A stretch of 52,760 nt of DNA from Planctomycetota bacterium (GCA_016207825.1 JACQZI010000032.1:1-52760); one strand, 5' to 3'. Positions 36,705 through 45,991 are shown, counted from the stretch's first letter. Notes: a model not told the origin generated them from the sequence alone. Numbers and translations: made by a program.

Positions 36705-38512
36705 TAGATTTTAAGATGGTGCCGCTTGATATACTGCTGTTCGGCCACGCTCAACAAAGTCTGGATGAACCAGTAAAGAGTGAGTCCGGACGGCGCATTA
36801 TAGAAAAAGAACAGGAATATCAAAGGCATAAAGGTAAATATTTTCTGCTGCTGGCGCGCCTGCGGGTCTGGTGATTTAGGCTGTGTTAAAGACTGCACCA
36901 GCCATGACGCGGTCATCAACAGCGGCAAAAGATGAAGCTTGGTGGCGCCGAGGATTGTGAAAGGCAGGTCGCATAATTTATCCGGCTGGGAAAGGTCGTT
37001 TATCCAGAACATGAAAGGCGCATGCCGCAACTCAATCGCCCAATAAAGAGCCTGGTAAAGCCCGATAAAAACCGGTAACTGGAAAAGAATCGGCAGGCAT
37101 CCGCCGACCGGATTCACCCCGTGCTCCTTAAAAAGCTTCATCTGTTCAATGCCCAGTTTCTGCTTATCACCTTTGTATTTTTCCTGAAGCGCCTTGATTT
37201 TGGGCTGTAGCTGCTGCATCTTATACATGGAAACCTGCCCCTTGCGCGTCATCGGGAAAAGCAGTAATTTAATGAGGATGGTTAAGGCAATTATCGCCCA
37301 GCCGTAATTGCCGAAAAGGGAATAAAATAATCCCAGTATTCCCAGGAGTATCACGCTGATGAAGCCGAACCACCCGTAAGAAATCAGTTTTTCAAGACCT
37401 TTCCCGGCAAGAGGCGACAGGGTGCTTTCGGCTTTTGGCCCGATATACGCGATAAAATCATAATCGGCCTTTGCACCCGGTGCAAGGTTAATCTCCGCGG
37501 ATTTCGCGTAAAAAGATATATTACGCATTCCTGTCTTCAGTTCTGCCTCAAGCTTCTGGTCAACCACATCGCCCCGTTCCTTGCGACGCTTGATTTCTTC
37601 CAGAACGCAGATATTATCGTTCAAGACGCCGAAACCGTAATCAACCAGCATTTTCTCGGTAAAGGGGTTTGCCGGAATTAAAACGGCCGTGAAATATTTA
37701 TTTACCATGCCCGTCCATGCAACATTTTCCTTTTGGGCGGCGTTATCGCCTCTTTGCAAGACATACGGATTTCCCTCTGTTTCCCTTTTTACCAACGCGG
37801 CGATATCCATCTCTTCTTTGACCACCCATTTATTTTCCGATTCCCGGTAACCGCGGACGGTCTTGATATCTATCCGCGCGGCATCTTCAGAACTGATGCC
37901 GGCAAAACCGTCGAAACGGATGGTTGCGGTAATTGGTGTGGAATCCGTGTTCTCTGCCGACACGCGATAATTTATGGTATAAGTATCCGTGGCGGCCGAA
38001 AATTGCTTGATGAGGGTCAATCCGGCTCCGGTCCGGCAGCGGAAGGTTATCGACTTATCGCTGACTGGCTCATCCACGTGCCAGTTAATATTATTAAAAT
38101 CCAGGTTGGATTCCGCCAACCCCAGGGAATACCTTCCGGTTTCGTAATCGTTAAGCAATGACATCAAGCCGTCGCGCGATGCGGATTGGTATTGCAAAAG
38201 TGTGAGCGATTTAAGCCTGGCTCCTTTATTGGTAAAAACCGCTTTGAAATATTTATTGCCGATGGTATAATCCGGTTTCAGGTCGGCTTCGTCTATCCCG
38301 ATGGTGTCGGGACTGACCGGTTTTACAACCGCTTCAGCAGTCGGCGTAAGCACTTTTGACGGTTCGGAAGCAACCTTATCCGGCGGCTGTAAGGTGCTTT
38401 CGGCAGGCGTCTGTTTCTTGGGTGGCTTTACAAACAACGGCACCACAAACTGGACGTAAATTATCCAGACAAAAATTGAAATCACTAAAAATAAAATCGT
38501 CCGCCTGTCCAT
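36704..38512 (-). CDS. yidC: Membrane protein insertase YidC
   Basis: A 602-residue protein. An N-terminal signal-anchor helix precedes a periplasmic beta-domain of about 330 residues. The conserved five-helix core follows (ISYGWFGFISVILLGILGLF, then MTRKGQVSMYKMQQLQPKI, GGCLPILFQLPVFIGLYQAL, and the C-terminal APSGLTLYWFIQTLLSV). Length and the large periplasmic domain are as in Gram-negative bacteria. YidC inserts and folds inner-membrane proteins with or without SecYEG. rnpA and rpmH, its frequent neighbours, are not here; instead it lies between a Trm112-like gene and the LigD-PE gene. Confidence 0.95.
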   Translation of the reverse strand: MDRRTILFLVISIFVWIIYVQFVVPLFVKPPKKQTPAESTLQPPDKVASEPSKVLTPTAEAVVKPVSPDTIGIDEADLKPDYTIGNKYFKAVFTNKGARLKSLTLLQYQSASRDGLMSLLNDYETGRYSLGLAESNLDFNNINWHVDEPVSDKSITFRCRTGAGLTLIKQFSAATDTYTINYRVSAENTDSTPITATIRFDGFAGISSEDAARIDIKTVRGYRESENKWVVKEEMDIAALVKRETEGNPYVLQRGDNAAQKENVAWTGMVNKYFTAVLIPANPFTEKMLVDYGFGVLNDNICVLEEIKRRKERGDVVDQKLEAELKTGMRNISFYAKSAEINLAPGAKADYDFIAYIGPKAESTLSPLAGKGLEKLISYGWFGFISVILLGILGLFYSLFGNYGWAIIALTILIKLLLFPMTRKGQVSMYKMQQLQPKIKALQEKYKGDKQKLGIEQMKLFKEHGVNPVGGCLPILFQLPVFIGLYQALYWAIELRHAPFMFWINDLSQPDKLCDLPFTILGATKLHLLPLLMTASWLVQSLTQPKSPDPQARQQQKIFTFMPLIFLFFFYNAPSGLTLYWFIQTLLSVAEQQYIKRHHLKI

Positions 38513-38514
38513 TG

Positions 38515-38793
38515 TTAAATCTTCCCGTTTACGGTGAACCCGTATTTTATTTCACTATGGCATTCAGTGCAGCTGATGACCCCGGTTTCTTCGTTCCAGT
38601 CCCTCTGTTTTCCGCATTTCGGGCAGGGACGCCCGGCTTTATCAATAAGCATAATCGGGATATCATTCTGGACCGGATATTCAAGAGCGCATTCGGGCCT
38701 CTGGCATTTAATGACATTACCTTTACCATCCGGCTTAACTTCGGATTTGCAAAAAGGGCAAACCAGGATATCCAACAAGTCTTTTGATATCAT
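38515..38793 (-). CDS. Trm112-like zinc protein with extra zinc ribbon
   Basis: A 92-residue protein. Residues 5-55 match the Trm112p-like family (LLDILVCPFCKSEV, then IKCQRPECALEYPVQNDIPIML), which in bacteria is about 60 residues long. It is extended by a second four-Cys ribbon (PCPKCGKQ, then ISCTECHSE). The first C-x2-C and C-x4-C sets and the second C-x2-C and C-x2-C sets could each bind a zinc. Trm112-like proteins activate methyltransferases (eukaryotic and archaeal knowledge). It overlaps the MGMT gene by 4 bases and lies 2 bases before yidC. Confidence 0.75.
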   Translation of the reverse strand: MISKDLLDILVCPFCKSEVKPDGKGNVIKCQRPECALEYPVQNDIPIMLIDKAGRPCPKCGKQRDWNEETGVISCTECHSEIKYGFTVNGKI

Positions 38794-39293
38794 TTCCTCG
38801 ATCCTTCCAAATCCAGTAAATGCTTTTTAAGCCCGACGCCGCTTAATGCGGAAAACCTGCCGATAGACCCGTTGCTTTTTATCACCCGGTGGCAGGGAAT
38901 AACCAGGGGCAAGGGATTCTTTGCCATGGCATTGCCCACAGCCCGGGCCGCGTAAGGCATCCCGATATTTTCAGCCAGTTTCCCGTAAGTGGTTATCGCG
39001 CCATACGGTATTTTCCGCAACGCCTGATACACTTTTTTCTCGAACCCAGAACACCCGGCCAGGTCAATCTTTAAATCAAACTTCTTCAGGCAGCCCTCAA
39101 AATATTTCCTGACTAATCCGGCAGCCTTGCGTAATTCACCGGTAATTCTCTTTTCTGCTTCCGGGCAGCTGCGTCTTATTTTATCAAGAATTTTCCTTTT
39201 GTTTTCCGCCGGCAAGACTATCATCTTTACGCCGGAGGCTGAAGTTACTACACCGGCCCAGCCGCGGGGTGTTTTAAAGATACAATAATTCAT
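38790..39293 (-). CDS. O6-alkylguanine-DNA methyltransferase
   Basis: A 167-residue protein. It transfers the methyl group from O6-methylguanine to its own Cys and is consumed in the reaction. The active-site PLVIPCHRVI, the helix-turn-helix region YGAITTYGKLAENIG with MPYAARAVGNAMAKN, and GLKKHLLDLEG at the end are all present. It is the first gene of a short transcript with the Trm112-like, yidC and LigD-PE genes, overlapping the next one by 4 bases (ATGA). Confidence 0.93.
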   Translation of the reverse strand: MNYCIFKTPRGWAGVVTSASGVKMIVLPAENKRKILDKIRRSCPEAEKRITGELRKAAGLVRKYFEGCLKKFDLKIDLAGCSGFEKKVYQALRKIPYGAITTYGKLAENIGMPYAARAVGNAMAKNPLPLVIPCHRVIKSNGSIGRFSALSGVGLKKHLLDLEGSRK

Positions 39294-39307
39294 CTGATTT
39301 AGCTAAC

Positions 39308-39335
39308 ATTTTAGCGATAATCCGAAATAAAGCAA
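39308..39335 (-). promoter_or_regulatory. Possible promoter of the MGMT-yidC transcript
   Basis: TTGCTT (39330-39335) and TAAAAT (39308-39313) on the minus strand are 16 bases apart, in the 79-base gap upstream of the MGMT gene. Confidence 0.45.
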
Positions 39336-39372
39336 GAAAATCATTACCTTTATAACCACAAGAAAACCTGCT

Positions 39373-40953
39373 TTATTTAGAAGGCGGGCATGTTTCAAAC
39401 GGGATTATCCATAATTCGGGATATGAACCTGCATCACGCTTTCCGGGAACGGTATTCCATCCGGCTAAATAGCCGCCGGAGGGCATATCATCCAATTTAC
39501 TATCCCTGGCCAGCCACAACTTGAGTAAACGGTTTTTATATCGCACGGACTTGTTTTCACCCGTAAGATAATTCATCATAAAATTATTCAAATCCGTAAA
39601 TTCACCACCTTCCGGGTTGATTTCCTTAACCTCTCCCCCGCTGATTTTACCCAAGTACCTGCAACCGCCCCGGGTCATGATAAAACAATCATCCAAAACA
39701 GTTTCGGACTCGTTTATTATCTTATATTTATAGCCGTTCTCCGCAAGCCGGCAATCGATTCTTCCCATCAGCCCGTTTTTCCGTACAGTATTCCTGCCTA
39801 AAACCATGGAAGCCCCGGCTTGCCTTTTTTGGGTGATGGCGGTCTTTCCATCGGCATAGCTGACGGCAAGCGTTGAAGCATTAAGGATATTGATATTTTC
39901 ATAAAGAGGCTTGTAAAACTCACCGCCTGTTTCGACGGTTAGTTCATTAAACCCGGACGGATGAACCGCCATGAAGTCATCGTCGATAACGATGTCCTGC
40001 GCCGGGACAAATTCCAAGAGATGCAGGCGTTCCGTAATAAAATCCGGTGGTGCCACGCCGAGCGCGCCAATCAACCCGAAAGAAAGCAGGTTTAATACGG
40101 CAACACATATTACAATGATCAAATAATACTTTTTCTTTTGGCAAGCCCATGCACCGATTATCCCGATTATCAGGATAAAGAGGACGTATAACAGGCTAAA
40201 CCTTAAAAAACCTTTTTCAGTAGCAGGGAACCAGCGCGGTTTTTCAAAAAGGCCGCTAATTTCCGGGGAAATGAGAAGATGACGGTTGTATTTCCGGGTA
40301 AAGCGGGCAATCATGTTTAAATCTATATCAGAATCTTTTACTACCATTAGATTTCCCTTGCGCCCGCCCTGCCACAAATCAAAGGCGGGTTTTAAGCGCT
40401 GCTCGCAGTAGGTGCCGTAGGAAATCACAAGCAAATCGACCGGCTCGAAATAATTATATTCATGCGGCAAATCATCGGGAAGGAAGGTGAAAAATTCCGA
40501 ATGGCGGGCCGCTTCCGTAAAACGTCCGAATTCCGCCATGAAAACATTATATAATCTTTTTTCGACTCCAATAAGGAATTTCCCCTGTTCAACAGGTTTT
40601 ATGGGGATTAACCCCTCTTTAACCGGCGTTTCGCTGCCGGAAGCAATAAGCCTGTGTTTTATAGTTGTCGAGGATGAATAAATGAGTATGGGAAATGAAA
40701 TATCTTTTTGTGCGTGCGGAGGTATTTCCAACGGCTTTTTATAAATTGCCTGCCCGCTGTCTATTTCCAGATAACCGTTAAATGGATTGCCGCCGGAGCT
40801 GATTTTAAGCCTTACCGGACACCAGGACCCTGGACGGTAATACCCATCCAGCCCGGCATCGAGCCTGATTACTTCCAAAGACTCCGCCTGCGCTAAATTA
40901 CCATAGAGGAAAAGGCAAAACAGCGCAAAGCACATGCACAAAATATTACGCAT
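39373..40953 (-). CDS. Exported membrane protein of unknown function
   Basis: The frame is open to 40977, but ATG 40953 (MRNILCMCFALF) gives an immediate signal peptide and a 4-base gap to the gene upstream. The protein has 526 residues. After the signal peptide comes a beta-rich part with YYRPGSWCPVRLKISSGGNP, a phrase I associate with planctomycete envelope proteins encoded near BatA-type genes. Two membrane helices follow near residues 255-310, then another beta-rich part. No catalytic motif was seen. With the neighbouring 177-residue membrane protein it may form a two-subunit complex (inference). Confidence 0.6.
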   Translation of the reverse strand: MRNILCMCFALFCLFLYGNLAQAESLEVIRLDAGLDGYYRPGSWCPVRLKISSGGNPFNGYLEIDSGQAIYKKPLEIPPHAQKDISFPILIYSSSTTIKHRLIASGSETPVKEGLIPIKPVEQGKFLIGVEKRLYNVFMAEFGRFTEAARHSEFFTFLPDDLPHEYNYFEPVDLLVISYGTYCEQRLKPAFDLWQGGRKGNLMVVKDSDIDLNMIARFTRKYNRHLLISPEISGLFEKPRWFPATEKGFLRFSLLYVLFILIIGIIGAWACQKKKYYLIIVICVAVLNLLSFGLIGALGVAPPDFITERLHLLEFVPAQDIVIDDDFMAVHPSGFNELTVETGGEFYKPLYENINILNASTLAVSYADGKTAITQKRQAGASMVLGRNTVRKNGLMGRIDCRLAENGYKYKIINESETVLDDCFIMTRGGCRYLGKISGGEVKEINPEGGEFTDLNNFMMNYLTGENKSVRYKNRLLKLWLARDSKLDDMPSGGYLAGWNTVPGKRDAGSYPELWIIPFETCPPSK

Positions 40954-40957
40954 CTCG

Positions 40958-41491
40958 TTACCCCAATATCCCGGCAAGAAGCCAGAACGGATTAAAATAC
41001 AATAAGGCGCTTATCCTGGCGCCGTAAAATTCGGCGAATAAATAATAGCACAAAGGCAATCCGGTGCTGACAGTAAAAACGGACAGGTAATACCACCGGA
41101 TACGGCTCCCTGACAAATCGCCGCTAATTAGCGCCATCATCACGAGCCAGATGAAAAGTATCAGTAAATGCACGGCCATAACTGCGCCGAAAGAGTATGA
41201 ACCGAGCAAAGCACCGGCTAGGCTCAGCGGCATGAATATAAAGATAAACAGGGCAAAGCCGGAAAGCCAGTTTAAAACGGCCGAGAAGCCAAAAACGGCA
41301 TTGCGCTCGGTTTCAAACACGAAGAGCGGAATAATTATAAGCAACAAAAAGAGCTTGAGCTCCTCGACTATCAGTAAAATCGCCTTCTGCGAAACGAAGT
41401 CAAAATAATTACTCCCCGCGCACAGCATATACACCACTAAACCCGCCAGGCATGCCGATATTAAATAAACAAACAAATGTCGCCATTTCAC
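40958..41491 (-). CDS. Polytopic membrane protein of unknown function
   Basis: A 177-residue protein with about five membrane helices (around residues 8-26, 39-58, 68-90, 100-120 and 130-150). Few charged residues lie between them. The ABC-2-type permease layout cannot be excluded, but no signature was seen. It is immediately upstream of the exported protein at 39373. It is divergent from the histone-fold gene, sharing the 96-base gap. Confidence 0.5.
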   Translation of the reverse strand: MKWRHLFVYLISACLAGLVVYMLCAGSNYFDFVSQKAILLIVEELKLFLLLIIIPLFVFETERNAVFGFSAVLNWLSGFALFIFIFMPLSLAGALLGSYSFGAVMAVHLLILFIWLVMMALISGDLSGSRIRWYYLSVFTVSTGLPLCYYLFAEFYGARISALLYFNPFWLLAGILG

Positions 41492-41518
41492 AATATTTAC
41501 GTTATACTTAAAATATTC

Positions 41519-41547
41519 TTGACATGCGAATTATTTTAGCATAAAAT
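41519..41547 (+). promoter_or_regulatory. Consensus promoter of the histone-fold gene
   Basis: TTGACA (41519-41524), a 17-base spacer and TAAAAT (41542-41547). AAGGAG precedes ATG 41588 by 8 bases. The combination predicts strong expression. Confidence 0.8.
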
Positions 41548-41587
41548 TTAGTAGTCTAATCAGTAATTTAAATAAAGGAGATGTGCC

Positions 41588-41767
41588 ATGGCAGAAACAC
41601 TGGTAGTCGTCAGCAAGGTGAAGAAAATGGCAAAGGAAGCAGGTATGCGCACAGGCGCGGATGCCATTGAAAAATTAAGCCTGATGGTTGCAGATAAAGT
41701 CAAAGCCGGGATGGAAAAAGCAAAGGCTTCAGGCAAAAAGACCGTTCAAGCTATTGACTTGGAATAA
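41588..41767 (+). CDS. Single histone-fold DNA-binding protein
   Basis: A 59-residue basic protein, too short for usual gene-length cut-offs. Helix 1 (about residues 4-18: VVVSKVKKMAKE), loop 1 (GMRTGAD), a long helix 2 (about 24-48: AIEKLSLMVADKVKAGMEKA) and loop 2 with the conserved K-K-T-V (ASGKKTVQAIDLE) follow the histone fold. Archaeal histones have the same end (GRKTIKAEDIE). Bacterial histones of this short type are known from Bdellovibrio and Leptospira (family knowledge). It stands alone behind a consensus promoter with AAGGAG, as expected for an abundant chromatin protein. Confidence 0.8.
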   Translation: MAETLVVVSKVKKMAKEAGMRTGADAIEKLSLMVADKVKAGMEKAKASGKKTVQAIDLE

Positions 41768-41781
41768 GAGAAAAGAACCAT

Positions 41782-41825
41782 CACCCGGATTAACATCCCT
41801 GATTTCGCTGTAAAGCGGCCGGGTG
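41782..41825 (+). other. Nested hairpin downstream of the histone-fold gene
   Basis: CACCCGG (41782-41788) can pair with CCGGGTG (41819-41825), enclosing CGCT-GTAA-AGCG (41806-41817), a GNRA-capped stem. GGTG at 41822-41825 could alternatively pair with CACC a few bases later. No T run follows, so it is not a simple intrinsic terminator. The rest of the gap 41826-41996 has no gene; no riboswitch class was recognised. Confidence 0.45.
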
Positions 41826-41996
41826 GAAACTCTCACCGCCTTTCCGTTCCCCCACCGCAAAAGCTGGTTCCCTCTCGGAAAAAAGACGCTAACAAAAGAC
41901 ATCGCCGGTTCGTATTTGCTTTATGATTGCTCTTTTTTATACCGATAACTACATATATATACTTAAGTAAACAACCACATATTTAAGAGGTGCAAT

Positions 41997-44600
41997 ATGA
42001 TTCAAAGACAAAATTACGATAAGATACTCTATTTTCTCATCATGGCATGGCTGGTGCTAAACCCGTGTGTTTACGCCCAGAGCGGCGAACTTGAAGCGCT
42101 CAAAAAGGAACGGGATGACCTGAAAAAACAAAACGAGGCGCTGGAACAAAAAGTAATGGAGATGGAAATCAAAATCTTGAACCAAGGACCTGCCTCCGGC
42201 GACCAAGCCGCCCAGTTAAAGCAGCTGGTTGAAAAACTGCAGGCGCTGATTCAAGACAACCTGACCGTCACCATCCGCCAGGAAAACGGGCTTGACCAAA
42301 GGATTGCGGAGCTTAACAACGCCCTTATCAAGGAAACCATAGAAAAAAATCTGGTTGAAATCCAGCTTAAAGAGTCCAAAACACAGAATAATGCGTTTAA
42401 TGCGGAAAAAGCCAATCTGCAAAATAAAATTTCTGCGCTTGAGAAAGAGCTCAACGAATTGAAACTGGCGAACAAGGACGTTATTATCCTGCTGGACCAG
42501 GCGAAATCACTCAAAGAAGCTAACGACACCATCAGCCTGCGGAACGCCCAGATGCAGGCGACAATCCAGACGTTCTTTTCGGAAAAAACCGTATATGATT
42601 CCAAAATAGACGACTTGCAGCAGAACCTCCGCAAAGAAATAACGGAAAAATCCGAATATGCCAGGCAACTGAAGCTTGCCGGAGATAAACTTAACGCCCT
42701 GACCGTGGAAAACACCGAGCTTAAAATTAAATACGCCTCGATTTCCAAGGAACTATCCGGCATAAAGGAAACGCTTTCCAAAGAAACCTCCGACCGCTTA
42801 CAGGCTGCAGACAAACTAAATGAAGCAAATACACAAATAACTAATCTTACCAAGGAAGGAACTTCTTTAAAGGCGGATAATGAAAACCTAAAACAACAGC
42901 TTGCCCGGGACGAAGATAAAATCGCCGGGAATATCTTAGCGCTTTCGGAATATGAAAAGCAGGTAACCGCTTTGACCAAGGAAATAAGGGAACTCTCCCA
43001 AAACGTGAGCCAACTGAAAGGGGAAAACGCCCGGCTGGCATCCGGAGAAAATGATACGATTAACCAGCTTAACCGCAAAGTTTCCGAATTAAACGGTAAC
43101 GTCCAAAGGCTAACCCAGGAAAAACACGATTACATAAACCAGCTTAAGCTTTCCAATGACCGCATTAATTCACTTTCCAACGAAGTAAACCGCCTGGAGG
43201 AACGCACAAAAACCTCGGAAAACGAGCTGAGAGCCACGCAGGCCGACCTGACACGGCAGACCAATGATAAAAACCAGTATTTTAACCAGTTGACAAATGC
43301 CAATGCCCAGGTTAACCAACTTTCAAAGGAAAAATCCAGCCTGACCGATACACTAGCGAAGGAAACCAAGGAAAAAACATTTTACAGCGAGCAATGCAAA
43401 ACTCTCAAAGAAGCTAACGATTCCTTAACCGGCCAGGTTAACCAGCTCATCGGGACAAAAACCCAGCTTGAAAAAAAACTTACGGAGCTTAATCTGACGC
43501 TCCAGGAAACGACCGGTGATAAAGAAAAATACCGGGGTGAGGCGTCTAACCTTGAGAGGCAAATCGGCATCCTGCAAAACGAACTGGCGCTCGTAAACAC
43601 GGAAAACGCTTCGCTCAAAAACAGCGCACTGCTGGAAGCGGACGAAATAAAAAAGCGCCTGCTGCAATCTGAAAAAGAGAAAGCCTCTTACCGGGAGCAG
43701 TTCTCCGCGGCACAGGCGAATATTACCGAGCTTGCCGCGGAAACAAATGACCTAAAAACCAAGTGCAAGCTTGGGGAAGATGAAATCTCCACCCTAAAAC
43801 TGGAACACAACCGAAGCATGGAAGAAAAGAACAAATATTCAACGGAGTTAAACAATGCCAAATCTAAAATAGCCGAACTGGAAAACGAAATAACGGCATT
43901 GAATAAGGAAGTGAACGGCTTAACCGAAAAAGAAACCTTGCTAAACAACTCACTGGATGAACTTACCAAAGCGAATAACAGCCTGAAAACCGAACTTGAT
44001 GAAAGCAATAAATACCGGCTACAAATCGAAGAAACCACCCGGAGCAACATGAAAATACTGGAAGAGGAACTGTCCGAGCTAAGAAAAAAGAACACCGCCA
44101 TAAAAGAAGAACTAAGTGAAAATAACCGCCAGATAAAGGTCCGAGAAGCCGAATTAAAAGAACAAATCGTCAGGATGGAAGGCGAAAAAAACATCTTAAC
44201 ACTGCAGTTTTCTGCCCTGAAAGAAAAGGCGGATTCATTCAATAAAACCGAAATGGACCTTCGGCGCCGAATCAGCGAGGTGGAATCCAAGGACGAAACC
44301 GCCCCATTAAAACAGCAACTCTTATCACAGGAAATAGACTTGCGCGGCCGGCTTGCGCAGGCCTACCTGGAAAATAAGAAGCCGTATGAAGCGCTCCACC
44401 AATATGAGCTTTTGCTCAAAGCAAAGCCTGATGACCCAATAACCGTCTATAATATCGGTTCGGTCTACCATAAAGACCTTAATAACAAGGCCAAGGCAAT
44501 CGAGTATTACCAGGAATATTTGAGGCTGGTACCCGCAACTAACCTGAATCCTCCGATAAGCAGGCAGCTGGTGGAAAAGCTGATAAAAGAACTGCGTTAA
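41997..44600 (+). CDS. Exported coiled-coil protein with C-terminal TPR
   Basis: An 867-residue protein with a signal peptide (residues 1-27, ending CVYAQS). Residues 30-770 are almost continuous heptad coiled coil, with recurring phrases such as LTKE, LNKEV and LENEI. The last 90 residues hold two or three TPR motifs (RLAQAYLENKKPYEALHQYE, ITVYNIGSVYHKD, then AIEYYQEYLRLVP). AGAGGTG precedes the ATG. It resembles tol-pal/YbgF-like or filament-forming envelope proteins in layout only. It is convergent with the C1B peptidase gene 10 bases downstream. Confidence 0.65.
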   Translation: MIQRQNYDKILYFLIMAWLVLNPCVYAQSGELEALKKERDDLKKQNEALEQKVMEMEIKILNQGPASGDQAAQLKQLVEKLQALIQDNLTVTIRQENGLDQRIAELNNALIKETIEKNLVEIQLKESKTQNNAFNAEKANLQNKISALEKELNELKLANKDVIILLDQAKSLKEANDTISLRNAQMQATIQTFFSEKTVYDSKIDDLQQNLRKEITEKSEYARQLKLAGDKLNALTVENTELKIKYASISKELSGIKETLSKETSDRLQAADKLNEANTQITNLTKEGTSLKADNENLKQQLARDEDKIAGNILALSEYEKQVTALTKEIRELSQNVSQLKGENARLASGENDTINQLNRKVSELNGNVQRLTQEKHDYINQLKLSNDRINSLSNEVNRLEERTKTSENELRATQADLTRQTNDKNQYFNQLTNANAQVNQLSKEKSSLTDTLAKETKEKTFYSEQCKTLKEANDSLTGQVNQLIGTKTQLEKKLTELNLTLQETTGDKEKYRGEASNLERQIGILQNELALVNTENASLKNSALLEADEIKKRLLQSEKEKASYREQFSAAQANITELAAETNDLKTKCKLGEDEISTLKLEHNRSMEEKNKYSTELNNAKSKIAELENEITALNKEVNGLTEKETLLNNSLDELTKANNSLKTELDESNKYRLQIEETTRSNMKILEEELSELRKKNTAIKEELSENNRQIKVREAELKEQIVRMEGEKNILTLQFSALKEKADSFNKTEMDLRRRISEVESKDETAPLKQQLLSQEIDLRGRLAQAYLENKKPYEALHQYELLLKAKPDDPITVYNIGSVYHKDLNNKAKAIEYYQEYLRLVPATNLNPPISRQLVEKLIKELR

Positions 44601-44609
44601 TCCCGCAGG

Positions 44610-45959
44610 TTAATGCATTATTGCCAGGGAACCCATCGGATCCCAGGGCTTAAGCACAATCGGCTTTTGTTTTAATATGGCGTTGAGCCTTGGCGGAAGA
44701 TACTTTTTGGGCACGACCACCTGATACATGTATTCATCAAACCACTCGTCGCTCATTACATAAAAACCCTTATCCCCGCCTTTATCACCCCAGCTGTTTT
44801 CCACCTTCCATTTGGTCGGCTTGTTATTGACGAGGTTAACCCCGGTAAAGACCATGGCATGGGTCATCCGGCTCTCCCCATAATCCACCCGGCCGGCTTT
44901 ATCCAGGTTGAACGATGTGCCAAGGAGCTTATCATATTCATACATCCGCTTATCCATGATGCCACCGTCGCGGTGAAGCATCTTGCCGACATCACAGCCG
45001 AACCAGACCGGCTGGTTATCTTTTAATACCTTTACGGCAATCTCCTTCAATATTTTGATATCAATATTAAGATACCGGACAATCTCCCCGCCCACGACAT
45101 TACCCAGGTATTGCAGTGTATACATCCGCTGATACGGCTTGTCTTTGGTCGGGCAATTTATAAGGCTGACCATTTCGTCCAACGGATAATCCACGTATTT
45201 CTTAAAGAATGACTGCGGAGTCAGGGTGCCGGAATCGCGGCGAAAACGGTGCTTTTTATCCCGGTATTGCCAGTTGAATTCGCGCGGAGGCTCACCCATG
45301 TAAATGGCAAGTAATTTGTAGATATCCGCCATCATGTCTTCTTTCTTGCGGCGTAGTTCCGTAATGCCTTTACCCTTTTTATGCATCTCGCGGAGGAGCA
45401 TGGCATCCTCGCGCAGTTTAAGGGTAAGGAAATGGTTGAGATACTGTGAATTACTGCTGTTAAAGGTTTCCGGCATGACGGATTTTGGGACGACTCCGTA
45501 ACGGCGGATGAGGTTGGCAAACATATCCCACTGTCCCCCATCACTCATAGGTCCGGAAAGAAGCCACATCATGATACGGCTGTAGATATCCTCATTACGC
45601 GTTTCTATGGCGGTTTCCAGGAAGTAATTAGCGCGCTCCAGCTTATCCCAGAAAAAGGAATAGCTCTGGGAAAGCTCGAATGTATCCAGGTTCATCTTTC
45701 TAATAGCGGCAAGGCGCAGGGTATTAAGCCCGGCGAACATCCAGCAGCGGCCGCTTTTTTCCTGGTTGGTGATAAGTCCGGTTTTAATATCATGGGAGAA
45801 GGTGAAATCGGTTTTGGCGACAACTTCGCGGTTCATCGCGATATCCGGTATGGCCGTCCGGGTAACCGCGTTTAAAGCCACGCGATTGGCAGGCTGGCTG
45901 TGGAAGGCCTTCTGGTATTTAGCGATTAAATCATCTCTTAAAACCCCGCCGTTAATCAT
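44610..45959 (-). CDS. C1B-family cysteine aminopeptidase (bleomycin hydrolase type)
   Basis: A 449-residue papain-fold cytosolic peptidase. The catalytic Cys block NQEKSGRCWMFAGLNTLR, the His block RMTHAMVFTGVNL and the Asn block WKVENSWGDKGG are intact. WFGCDVGKMLHRDGGIMD is a family segment. Members act as self-compartmentalised aminopeptidases that cut their own C-terminus to size. There is no signal peptide. AAGGAG lies 8 bases before the ATG and a near-consensus promoter precedes it. Confidence 0.93.
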   Translation of the reverse strand: MINGGVLRDDLIAKYQKAFHSQPANRVALNAVTRTAIPDIAMNREVVAKTDFTFSHDIKTGLITNQEKSGRCWMFAGLNTLRLAAIRKMNLDTFELSQSYSFFWDKLERANYFLETAIETRNEDIYSRIMMWLLSGPMSDGGQWDMFANLIRRYGVVPKSVMPETFNSSNSQYLNHFLTLKLREDAMLLREMHKKGKGITELRRKKEDMMADIYKLLAIYMGEPPREFNWQYRDKKHRFRRDSGTLTPQSFFKKYVDYPLDEMVSLINCPTKDKPYQRMYTLQYLGNVVGGEIVRYLNIDIKILKEIAVKVLKDNQPVWFGCDVGKMLHRDGGIMDKRMYEYDKLLGTSFNLDKAGRVDYGESRMTHAMVFTGVNLVNNKPTKWKVENSWGDKGGDKGFYVMSDEWFDEYMYQVVVPKKYLPPRLNAILKQKPIVLKPWDPMGSLAIMH

Positions 45960-45991
45960 AGAATAAACTCCTTAATAACTATAGAGGAAAA

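Noticed and set aside
41782-41900. Known riboswitch (c-di-GMP or cobalamin type) after the histone-fold gene
   Set aside because: A few phrases such as CCGCAAAAGC are reminiscent, but the conserved cores do not match in order.
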